Source: VRUE01 sp963805455
GTDB taxonomy: Bacteria; Actinomycetota; Thermoleophilia; Solirubrobacterales; 70-9
Assembly (NCBI GenBank): GCA_963805455.1
Contig: CAWDUJ010000010.1
Span: forward strand, 62,001 to 126,000
Direction: 5' to 3'
DNA: 64,000 nt
The first letter of the stretch is position 1, and each line of letters starts with the position of its first letter. The notes beneath the pieces are model-generated. The model did no database searches. It was not told where the DNA came from and worked only from the letters and a program-made list of their open reading frames with translations. Positions 8,366-16,400 of the stretch are shown in pieces. The translations under genes were made by a program, and so were the position numbers.

Positions 8366-9664
8366 ATGTCCTCTGAGTCTGATCCAGGAAACGCCAGCGC
8401 GCTCGCCGACCCGATCGCGGGGTCGCCGGTCTTCCCCGCCGGGAGCCGCGTCAACGAGCGCGGTCGGATCGAGATCGGGGGCTGCGACCTGATCGAGCTT
8501 GCGGCCGAGTTCGGCACTCCCGCCTACGTCTACTCCGAAGACGACCTTCGCGCCCGCGCCCGCCAGATCGTCGCCGCCTTCGCCCAGCGGACCGAGAGCT
8601 TCGAGGTCCTCTACGCGAGCAAGGCGCTGAGCTGCACCGCCGCCTACAGGCTGTTCGCCGAGGAGGGGCTCTCCTGCGACGTCGCCTCCGGCGGCGAGCT
8701 GCATCTGGCGCTCCGCGGCGGGTTCGAGCCCGAGCGGATCTACATGCACGGCAACAACAAGACCGAGGCCGAGCTTCTGCAGGCTCTCGACGCCGGCATC
8801 GGGCACGTCATCGTCGACTCCTTCGACGAGATCGACCGCCTCGAGCGGCTCGCCGCCGGTCGTCGCCAGCGCGTCCTCCTGCGGGTGACGCCTGGCATCC
8901 GGCCCGACACCCACGAGAAGATCGCGACCGGACAGGAGGACTCGAAATTCGGGATTCCGCTGGCGGCGCTGCCGGCCGCGGTGGAGCGCTGTGAGGCGGC
9001 GGGCCTCGAGGTGCGCGGCCTCCACGCCCACATCGGGTCACAGATCTTCGACCTCGACGTCTACCAGCGGCTCGCCGAGGTCCTTATTGGGGCCGGCGAG
9101 TACCCCGAGATCAACATCGGCGGCGGATTTGCCGTCGCCTACACCCGCGATCAGTCGCCACCGCCGGCCGCGGCCTACGCCGAGGCGATGCTGGAGCGCC
9201 TGCCTGATGCGATCAAGGTTCTCTGCGAGCCCGGCCGCTCGTTGGTTGCCAACCCGGGGGTCTCCCTCTATACGGTCGGCACCGTCAAGGATGTCCCGGG
9301 GGTGCGCCGCTACGTCGCCGTCGACGGCGGCATGGCCGACAACATTCGCCCGATGCTCTACGGCGCCCACTACGAAGCGGAGATAGCCGACCGAGTCGGG
9401 GACTCGACCCCCTGTCGCCTGGTCGGGATGCATTGCGAGACCGGCGACATCCTGATCGAGGACGCGCGGCTCGAGGACCCCCGCGTCGGAGACATCGTCG
9501 TCATCCCGGCGACCGGCGCCTACGGCCACTCGATGGCGAGCAACTACAACGCCGTCCCCAGGCCCCCGGTCATTTTCTGCAGCGAGGGTGACGCCCGCGT
9601 CGTCGTCCGCCGCGAGACCCACGAGGATCTGACCACACGTGACGTTTATAGCCCCCCAAAATGA
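8366..9664 (+). CDS. lysA: Diaminopimelate decarboxylase
   Basis: 432 residues. PLP-dependent fold-III enzyme making L-lysine from meso-diaminopimelate. Motifs in order: PAYVYSEDD near 50; YASKALSCTAAY, whose Lys carries PLP; DVASGGEL; HIGSQI; NIGGGF (phosphate-binding glycines); EPGRSLVANPG; GGMADNIRPMLYGA; and CETGDIL, with the active-site Cys from the partner subunit. ATG 8366 is chosen because CGAGGAG precedes it and homologous sequence starts after it; the frame is open further up to 8234 without a ribosome site. The stop overlaps hom (ATGA). First gene of the aspartate-family operon. Confidence 0.95.
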   Translation: MSSESDPGNASALADPIAGSPVFPAGSRVNERGRIEIGGCDLIELAAEFGTPAYVYSEDDLRARARQIVAAFAQRTESFEVLYASKALSCTAAYRLFAEEGLSCDVASGGELHLALRGGFEPERIYMHGNNKTEAELLQALDAGIGHVIVDSFDEIDRLERLAAGRRQRVLLRVTPGIRPDTHEKIATGQEDSKFGIPLAALPAAVERCEAAGLEVRGLHAHIGSQIFDLDVYQRLAEVLIGAGEYPEINIGGGFAVAYTRDQSPPPAAAYAEAMLERLPDAIKVLCEPGRSLVANPGVSLYTVGTVKDVPGVRRYVAVDGGMADNIRPMLYGAHYEAEIADRVGDSTPCRLVGMHCETGDILIEDARLEDPRVGDIVVIPATGAYGHSMASNYNAVPRPPVIFCSEGDARVVVRRETHEDLTTRDVYSPPK

Positions 9665-10887
9665 GCACTGACTCCTTTCGCATCGGGCTGCTGGGGCGGG
9701 GCACGGTCGGTGGAGCCTTCGCCGACCTGCTCGCCGCGCGCACCGAGGCGATCGAGGTTGCGACCGGGCGGCGGGTCGAGCTGGCCGGGACGCTGAGCCG
9801 CAGCGAGGGCGAGTTCACCGAGATCCTCGATCGCTCCGACCTGATTGTCGAGCTGATCGGGGGCACCGATCCCGCCCGTGAGTATGTGCTCGAGGCCCTG
9901 CGCGGCGGCCGCCCGGTGGTGACCGCCAACAAGCAGCTGCTTGCCCAGCACGGCGAGGAGCTGTTCGGTGCCGCGCGCGAGGCGGGAGTCCAGCTGCGCT
10001 TCGAGGCCGCCGTCGCCGGGGTGATCCCGATAGTCCGGGCGATCCAGGAGAGCTTCGGCGTCACCGAGATCGACAAGGTCTTCGGCATCGTCAACGGCAC
10101 CACCAACTTCATCCTCAGCGAGATGGCGGCGAGCGGGATCGGATACGACGAGGCGCTGGCGCGCGCCCAGGAGCTCGGCTACGCCGAGGCCGACCCCAGC
10201 GACGACGTCGGCGGCGCCGACGCGGCGGCGAAGATGGCGATCCTCGCCCGGCTCGCCTTCCACGCCCCGGTGACGCTCGACCAGGTCGCCTACGAGGGGA
10301 TCGAGGGCGTCACCCCCGAAGACATCTCCTACGCCCGCGAGCTCGACCTCTCGCTGAAGCTGCTCGGCGTCGCCGAGCGACGCGACGGCGGGATCAGCGT
10401 CCGCGTCTTCCCCTGCTTCCTCTATGGCGGCCATCCGCTGGCGCCGATCTCCGGCCCCTTCAACGCGGTCATGGTCGAGGCGCCGGCGATCACCGAGGTG
10501 ACGATGTCCGGCCCCGGAGCCGGCGGGATCCAGACCGCTTCGGCCGTCCTCAGCGACGTCGTCTCGATCATCTCCGGCGAGGCGCCGGTGCACGAGGCGG
10601 GCGCCGACCTCGCGGTCGTCTCCGACGTCACCTCCTCCTTCTACCTGCACCTCGAGGTCGCCGACCGGCCCGGAGTCCTCGCCCAAATCGCCAAGGTCCT
10701 CGGCGACAACGAGGTCTCGGTCAAGAGCGTCGTCCAACGCGGAATCGGCGATGACGCCCGGCTGGTGATGGTCCTCCACGAGTGCCGCGAGTCGAGTTTC
10801 GCCGCCGCCGTGGCCGCGATCGGCGAGCTCGAGGAGATGCGCTCGCCGCCGCGGTTCATTCGTGTGATCGAGGAGGAGTTCGTTTGA
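9661..10887 (+). CDS. hom: Homoserine dehydrogenase with ACT domain
   Basis: 408 residues. Reduces aspartate semialdehyde to homoserine with NAD(P)H. The N-terminal Rossmann fold starts IGLLGRGTVGGA. VVTANK and EAAVAGVIPIVR follow, then GIVNGTTNFIL, and ADPSDDVGGADAAAKMAI with the catalytic Asp/Lys. A C-terminal ACT domain near 330-400 (LEVADRPGVLAQIAKVLGDNEVSV) is the usual site of threonine feedback control in Gram-positive enzymes. Start codon overlaps the lysA stop by ATGA, so translation is coupled. Lysine and threonine branches are thus encoded together. Confidence 0.95.
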   Translation: MSTDSFRIGLLGRGTVGGAFADLLAARTEAIEVATGRRVELAGTLSRSEGEFTEILDRSDLIVELIGGTDPAREYVLEALRGGRPVVTANKQLLAQHGEELFGAAREAGVQLRFEAAVAGVIPIVRAIQESFGVTEIDKVFGIVNGTTNFILSEMAASGIGYDEALARAQELGYAEADPSDDVGGADAAAKMAILARLAFHAPVTLDQVAYEGIEGVTPEDISYARELDLSLKLLGVAERRDGGISVRVFPCFLYGGHPLAPISGPFNAVMVEAPAITEVTMSGPGAGGIQTASAVLSDVVSIISGEAPVHEAGADLAVVSDVTSSFYLHLEVADRPGVLAQIAKVLGDNEVSVKSVVQRGIGDDARLVMVLHECRESSFAAAVAAIGELEEMRSPPRFIRVIEEEFV

Positions 10888-10909
10888 CGGCCCCCGGAGG
10901 CCGTCACTG

Positions 10910-11944
10910 ATGCCGGTCTCTCTGATCGAGCGCTACCGCGACCGGCTCCCGCTCGAGCCCGGCGACCCGATCGTCACCCTGAACGAGGGATCGACCCCGC
11001 TGATCGAGGCCGAGCGCCTCTCCGAGCGGCTTGGGGTCCGGGCGCTGCTGAAGTTCGAGGGCGCGAACCCGACCGGGAGCTTCAAGGACCGGGGGATGAC
11101 GGTCGCGGTCTCGCGGGCGAAGGCGTGTGGGGCGGAGGCGGTGATCTGCGCCTCGACCGGCAACACGGCGGCGAGCGCCGCCGCCTACGCCGCCCGAGCC
11201 GGCCTGCGCGGAGCGGTGATCGTCCCCGAGGGCAAGATCGCGATCGGCAAGCTCGCCCAGGCGCTGATGCACGGCGCCCGCGTCGTCGCCCTCCAGGGGA
11301 ACTTCGACGAGGCCCTCAGCATTGTCCGCGAGCTCGCCGAGCGCCACCCGATCGAGCTCGTCAACTCGGTCAACCCGTTCCGGATCGAGGGCCAGAAGAC
11401 GGCGGCCTTCGAGGTCCTCGAGGAGATGGGGGAGGCGCCGGGCGCGCTCGCGATCCCGGTCGGCAACGCCGGCAACGTCACCGCCTACTGGCAGGGATTC
11501 CAGGAGATGGAGACGGCACCGGTCCTCTACGGGTTCCAGGCCGAGGGTGCGGCGCCGCTGGTCCAGGGCGCGCCGGTCGAGAGGCCGGAGACGGTGGCCT
11601 CGGCGATCCGGATCGGCAACCCCGCCCGCTGGGAGGAGGCGATGTCGGCCTTCACCGCCTCGCGCGGCAGGGTCGCCGCCGTCAGCGACGATCAGATCCT
11701 CGACGCCTACCGCTGGCTCGCCGCCAACGAGGGAGTCTTCTGCGAGCCGGCCTCCGCCGCCTCGGTCGCCGGCCTGCTCGCCCACGGACTGCCGGTCCTC
11801 GCGGGGACCGAGCCGCCCGAGTCGGTGGTCTGCGTGCTGACCGGCCATGGCCTCAAGGACCCCGACACCGCGCTCTCGAAGGCGCCGCCGGTGATCAACT
11901 GCGAGAACGACCTCGGCGCGGTCGAGCGAGCGGTGTTTGCATGA
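10910..11944 (+). CDS. thrC: Threonine synthase
   Basis: 344 residues, the short (class I-like, about 350 aa) form. PLP enzyme converting O-phosphohomoserine to threonine. It shows the substrate motif LNEGSTPLIEA and the PLP-Lys motif NPTGSFKDRGM near 55, then CASTGNTAAS, the glycine-rich VGNAGNVTAYW near 185, and GVFCEPASAAS. The gap to hom is 22 bases. The stop overlaps the start of a 22-residue micro-ORF (ATGA), which is in turn coupled to thrB. Cytoplasmic. Confidence 0.94.
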   Translation: MPVSLIERYRDRLPLEPGDPIVTLNEGSTPLIEAERLSERLGVRALLKFEGANPTGSFKDRGMTVAVSRAKACGAEAVICASTGNTAASAAAYAARAGLRGAVIVPEGKIAIGKLAQALMHGARVVALQGNFDEALSIVRELAERHPIELVNSVNPFRIEGQKTAAFEVLEEMGEAPGALAIPVGNAGNVTAYWQGFQEMETAPVLYGFQAEGAAPLVQGAPVERPETVASAIRIGNPARWEEAMSAFTASRGRVAAVSDDQILDAYRWLAANEGVFCEPASAASVAGLLAHGLPVLAGTEPPESVVCVLTGHGLKDPDTALSKAPPVINCENDLGAVERAVFA

Positions 11945-12009
11945 GCGCGGAGCGAGGGAGCGTGCATATCTGGTTCTTCGCGACTGAGCGAAGAGCGAGG
12001 GATTTCTGA
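11941..12009 (+). CDS. 22-residue micro-ORF, copy A, between thrC and thrB
   Basis: ATG at 11941 overlaps the thrC stop (ATGA), and its TGA at 12007-12009 overlaps the thrB ATG (TGATG). The peptide starts MSAERGSVHIWFFA and ends ERRARDF. An almost identical 22-residue ORF (copy B, 47825-47893, minus) sits in the same relation to the WS/DGAT gene: the two share 24 consecutive identical bases (AGCGTGCATATCTGGTTCTT then CGCG) and the same length. Third codon positions are also conserved. It may be a real coupled leader peptide or a dispersed repeat that happens to read in frame. No attenuator hairpin or amino-acid-specific codon run is visible. Confidence 0.5.
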   Translation: MSAERGSVHIWFFATERRARDF

Positions 12010-12890
12010 TGACGACGCGCCACCGGCTGGTTCGCGTCCCGGCCTCCTCGGCCAACCTCGGGCCGGGCTACGACGTGATGGCGGCGGCGGTCGCGATGTA
12101 TCTCGAGCTCGAGATCGAAGAGGCTGACGAGTTCTCGTTCGACCCCGGCGGCTTCGACGTCCCGAGCGGCCGCGACAACCTGATCGTCCGCGCCTTCGAG
12201 AGCCTGCACCCGGCCGACGGGATCGCGTTCCGGCTGCGGGAGGGGATCCCGCTCGCCCGCGGCCTCGGATCGAGCGCGGCAGCGATTGTCGCCGGGCTCT
12301 ACGCCGCCGAGCACCTCTTCGAGCTCGCCCTCTCTCGCGAGGAGCTGCTGGTGGCGGCGACCGAGATCGAGGGACACCCCGACAACGTCGCCGCCGCGAT
12401 CTACGGCGGCTTCGTGATCTGCGGCGAGGGGGAGGGCGGCACTCCCAGCGCGGCTCGTTTCGACCCTCCTGACGGGCTCGAGGCGATCGCCGTGATCCCC
12501 GCCGAGGAGGTCTCGACCGAGCTCGCCCGCGGGGCGATCCCTGCCGAGATCCCGCTCGGCGACGCCGTCGCCAATGTCTCCGCCGCCTCGCGACTGGTGC
12601 TCGGGCTGCGCAGCGCCGACCTCGACCTCGTCGCCCGTGGGCTCGCCGACCGCATCCACCAGCCGCGCCGGCGCGATCTCTACCCGCGCTCGATGGAGCT
12701 GGTCGACGCAGCTCCCGAGCTCGGCGCGCTGGGGGCGACGATCTCGGGTGCCGGGCCGACCGTGCTGGTCTGGACCACATGGCAGGACGCGGGCAAGGTC
12801 GCCGAGGCCCTCGAGGGTCGGGCGTCGGGCTGGGCCGAGGTGCGCCGCCTCCCGTTCACCCCCCTTGGCGCGGACGTTCCCGAGCTTTAG
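12009..12890 (+). CDS. thrB: Homoserine kinase
   Basis: 293 residues, GHMP kinase family. Phosphorylates homoserine to O-phosphohomoserine, the substrate of thrC. Motif 1 VRVPASSANLGPGYD at the N-terminus, motif 2 (ATP-binding) PLARGLGSSAAA near 85, EGHPDNVAAAIYGG near 122 and motif 3 ISGAGPTVLVW near 248. Start ATG 12009 shares one base with the micro-ORF stop, and there is no good independent ribosome site, so expression probably depends on ribosomes finishing the micro-ORF. The gene order hom-thrC-thrB is the common Gram-positive one. Confidence 0.94.
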   Translation: MTTRHRLVRVPASSANLGPGYDVMAAAVAMYLELEIEEADEFSFDPGGFDVPSGRDNLIVRAFESLHPADGIAFRLREGIPLARGLGSSAAAIVAGLYAAEHLFELALSREELLVAATEIEGHPDNVAAAIYGGFVICGEGEGGTPSAARFDPPDGLEAIAVIPAEEVSTELARGAIPAEIPLGDAVANVSAASRLVLGLRSADLDLVARGLADRIHQPRRRDLYPRSMELVDAAPELGALGATISGAGPTVLVWTTWQDAGKVAEALEGRASGWAEVRRLPFTPLGADVPEL

Positions 12891-12899
12891 AGTTGACCC

Positions 12900-13274
12900 A
12901 TGGATGACGGCTACTCGGTCAAGCACCGCGACGAATTCGAGGTGATGGAGGGCTCCGGCAAGGCCACCTGGCTGCTGGCCCGCAGGGCGCTCGGCACCGA
13001 TTGCTTCGGCTACAACATGGTCGAGATCGGCCCCGGCGGCCAGATTCCCGAGCACAACCACGGCAGCACCGGCGAGGTCGAGGTCTACGTCATCCTCGAA
13101 GGCGACGCGACCCTCCGGCTCGACGGGGAGGACCATCCGGCGCCGGCCGGCACCTTCGCCTCGATCGAGGGGCCGACCGACCGCACGATTCTGAACCAGT
13201 CCTCGGCGCCGGTCACCGCGCTCCTGATCGGCGTCCGCCCGGGCGGCGGATACGAGCCGATGTCCTGGGGCTGA
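12900..13274 (+). CDS. Cupin-domain protein
   Basis: 124 residues, a single cupin barrel. Cupin motif 1 GGQIPEHNHGSTGEVEVYV gives two His and one Glu metal ligands; motif 2 (PAGTFASIEG...) is weaker, with no clear second His. It lies 9 bases after thrB and therefore probably in the same transcript. The stop codon forms the edge of a long perfect hairpin (13274-13328) that likely ends the operon. Function unknown; small cupins can be isomerases, dioxygenases or ligand sensors. A link to threonine metabolism is not shown. Confidence 0.82.
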   Translation: MDDGYSVKHRDEFEVMEGSGKATWLLARRALGTDCFGYNMVEIGPGGQIPEHNHGSTGEVEVYVILEGDATLRLDGEDHPAPAGTFASIEGPTDRTILNQSSAPVTALLIGVRPGGGYEPMSWG

Positions 13275-13328
13275 TCGCCGAGCCTGCGATTACCCCCGAT
13301 ATGCGGGGGTAATCGCAGGCTCGGCGAT
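13274..13328 (+). terminator. Very long perfect hairpin at the end of the thr operon
   Basis: Arms 13274-13298 and 13304-13328 pair perfectly over 25 bases, with a 5-base loop (ATATG). The first arm starts on the last base of the cupin stop codon. There is no T-run after it, so it is not a textbook intrinsic terminator. It may instead end or stabilise the mRNA, or be a REP-like element. Its inner core CCTGCGATT and complement recur in the hairpin at 49029-49079. Confidence 0.6.
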
Positions 13329-13346
13329 GTGGTTGGGGTTCGTCCC

Positions 13347-13352
13347 TATAAT
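13347..13352 (+). promoter_or_regulatory. Putative -10 box for glutamate synthase
   Basis: TATAAT stands out in GC-rich sequence, 63 bases before the gltB ATG. The expected -35 position (about 13324-13329) falls inside the end of the upstream hairpin and matches poorly. This would give a leader of about 55 bases with GGGAGG before ATG 13415. Confidence 0.4.
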
Positions 13353-13414
13353 TTCCCGACTCGTCAACCCGTCGCGTGCCCGCTCGAAGAAGGCGCGGAT
13401 CCCGGGAGGTCAGC

Positions 13415-16400
13415 ATGAGCAGCACCCAGTCACCGAAGTCCGCGGGTGGTGATTTCCGTTACTCGCCCGAGAAGGCCTACCGGCCGCGGGTCTCGCCGCC
13501 CAGCGTCGAGGACAAGGACGCGTGCGCGATCTACGCCTCGGTGCGCAAGGACGCGACGCCGAGCCACGAGCCGATCCGCAAGGCGATCCCCGCCCTGCAG
13601 AAGATGCTCCACCGCGCCGGCAACGTCGACGGCGAGGGTGACGGTTGCGGCGTCCTCCTGGACATTCCCCGCAAGCTCTGGGCCGAGGAGGTCCGCAGCG
13701 ACGGCCACGACCCTTCGCTGACCCTCGACGACGCATTCGCCGTCGCCCACGTCTTCATCGAACGGACCGCCGACCTCCAGCAGGTCCAACACGGTGCCCG
13801 CGAGCTGCTCGGCCAGGGCGGCTTCCGGATCCTCGCCGAGCGGATCGGGGTCGTCGACTCGACCGCCCTCGGCCCGACCGCGCGTGAGGAGGAGCCCCAC
13901 TTCTGGCAGGTCTGCGGCCTCGTCGCCGACGCCTCGCACCGCGACCGCGTCCTCTTCGACCTCCTCTCCGAGCTCGAGCAGCGGCTCGGCGTCCACGTCC
14001 CCTCGTTCTCGGCGACGACCTGCGTCTACAAGGTGATGGGGTCGCCGAAGGTCCTCGGGGCCTACTACCCGGACCTCAACGACGAGCGACTGGAGACGAT
14101 CGGGTGCTTCGGCCACAACCGTTACTCGACCAACACCTGGCCCTCGTTCAAGCGGGTCCAGCCGTTCTCGGTCCTCGGCCACAACGGTGAGATCAACACG
14201 ATCGAGCAGCTGCGCCAGGAGGCGCGGATGCTGGGCGTACCGATCCCGCCCGGGAACTCCGACTCGCAGGACCTGAACCGGACGATCGACACCCTCGTCA
14301 GCCGCGACGGGCTCAGTCTCGCCGAGGCGATGGAGATGGTCGTGCCGCCGATCGTCGAGGAGATCCGCGCCCTGCCCGAGGAGCTGCACGGCTTCTACAT
14401 GTACCTGCACCAGGCGATGGGCCCGTTCGCGCAGGGCCCGGTGGCGCTGATCGCCCGCCACACCGACGAGTGCGTGTTCTCGGCCGACGCCCTCGGCCTG
14501 CGGCCGCTCTGGCAGGTCGAGACCGGCGAGGACTTCGTCTTCAGCTCCGAGCCCGGCGTCGTCTCGGTCAGCGAGATGATCTCCGAGCCGAAGCCGCTGG
14601 CCCCCGGTGAGAAGGCGCTCGTCGAGATCGACCGCGAGCGCAAGCGCTCGCTGCTCTGGCCCCACGACGAGATGCTGCGGGTCGTCCGCGATCGCTGGCT
14701 GAAGCGCAACGGGGTCGACGGGGTCGGCCCCTACGACCGGGCGCTCGAGACCGGCGGCCCGCTCGAGGGCGGCGAGGTCCCCGGCTACTCCGACGCCGGC
14801 CCCGAGGAGCCGGTCAAGGTTTCCGACCGGGTGCTCGCCGGGTTCGGCTGGCAGCGCGACGACGTCAAACTCGTCCAGCAGATGGCCTCCAACGGGGCCG
14901 AGCCGATCGGCTCGCTCGGCTACGACGGGCCGCTGGCGGCGCTCTCTCCGGAGCGCCAGAACCTGGCCGACTACTTCAAGGAGACGGTCGCGGTCGTCAC
15001 CAACCCGGCGATCGACCGCGAGCGCGAGGTCGAGCATTTCTCGACCCGGGCCGTGTTCGGCCGGCGTCCCTCACTCGACGCCGCCGACGTCGACACCGGC
15101 ACTATCGAGACCGCGCTGCCGGTGATCCTCGGCGGCCACCACGATCTGGCGCCGCTCTCCGACAGCGCCTACCGCAAGGTCGCGCGCGAGCACCGGACCT
15201 ACCTACTCGAGGACCTCTGGGAGGAGTTCAGGGGACGCGCCGGCGCGGTCGACATCTCGCTGCTCGAGTCGGAGACGACGAAGGGGGCGATCGAGCGGAT
15301 CAAGCAGGAGGCGGTGAAGAAGGTCCGCGACGGAGCCGAGCTGCTGGTCCTCACCGACCGCACCGTCTATGACGCCGAGCGCCGCTACCTCGACCCCCAC
15401 CTCGCGACATCGGCGATCGACCAGGCGCTGAAGCAGTTCCGGGTCGGGCCCGGCGAGGAGAATCTCCGCCGCCGCTGCGGGATCGTCCTCCGTGCGGCCT
15501 CGATCCGCAACGTCCACGACGTGATGCTCGCCCTCGGCCTCGGGGCCAACGGCGTCTGCCCGTACACGATGGTCGAGGTGATCTGTGTCGAGGACTACGA
15601 GACCGACATCGGCAACCTCTGCGCGGCGCTGACCAAGGGGATCGAGAAAGTGATCTCGACGATCGGGATCCACGAGGTGCGCGGATACGCCCGCCAGTTC
15701 TCCTCGATCGGGATCAAGCCCGAGCTCGCCGAGCTGTTCCAGACCGATGCCTTCGCCGCGACCCAGAAGGGCGGCGTCGGGTTCACCGAGCTCGACGAGG
15801 ACACCAACGAGCGGGCCCGGATTCTCTCCGAGGACGACGACGCGAAACCGGCGAAGACGTTCCGCTTCTACCCGAAGGTCTACAAGGCGGCGATCGCTAC
15901 CGCGAACGGCTCCGGCACCTACGCCGAGTACTCGGAGAAAGTCCGCGACCTCGAGTCCAACAACCCGATCTCGATGCGCCACATCATGGGGCTGAAGGGC
16001 GACCGCGACCCGGTCGACCCCGCCGACGTCGATGCCGGCGTCGGCCACCACGACTACCCGGTCGTGATCTCCTCGATGAGCTTCGGCTCGCAGTCGGAGC
16101 CTGCGTTCCGAGCATACGCCGAGGCGGCTAAGTCGATCAACATCCTCTGCGTCAACGGCGAGGGTGGCGAGATCCGCGACATGTACGGCCAGTACCGCAA
16201 ATGGCGCGGCCAGCAGGTCGCCTCGGGCCGGTTCGGGGTCTCGGCCGAGATGATCAACTCCTCCTACGTCGCCGAGATCAAGATCGGCCAGGGCGCGAAG
16301 CCGGGCGAGGGCGGGCATCTGCCCGGCAAGAAGGTCTCCGAGAAGGTCGCCGCCGCCCGTAACGCGGCTCCCGGCACGGACCTGATCTCGCCGTCCAACA

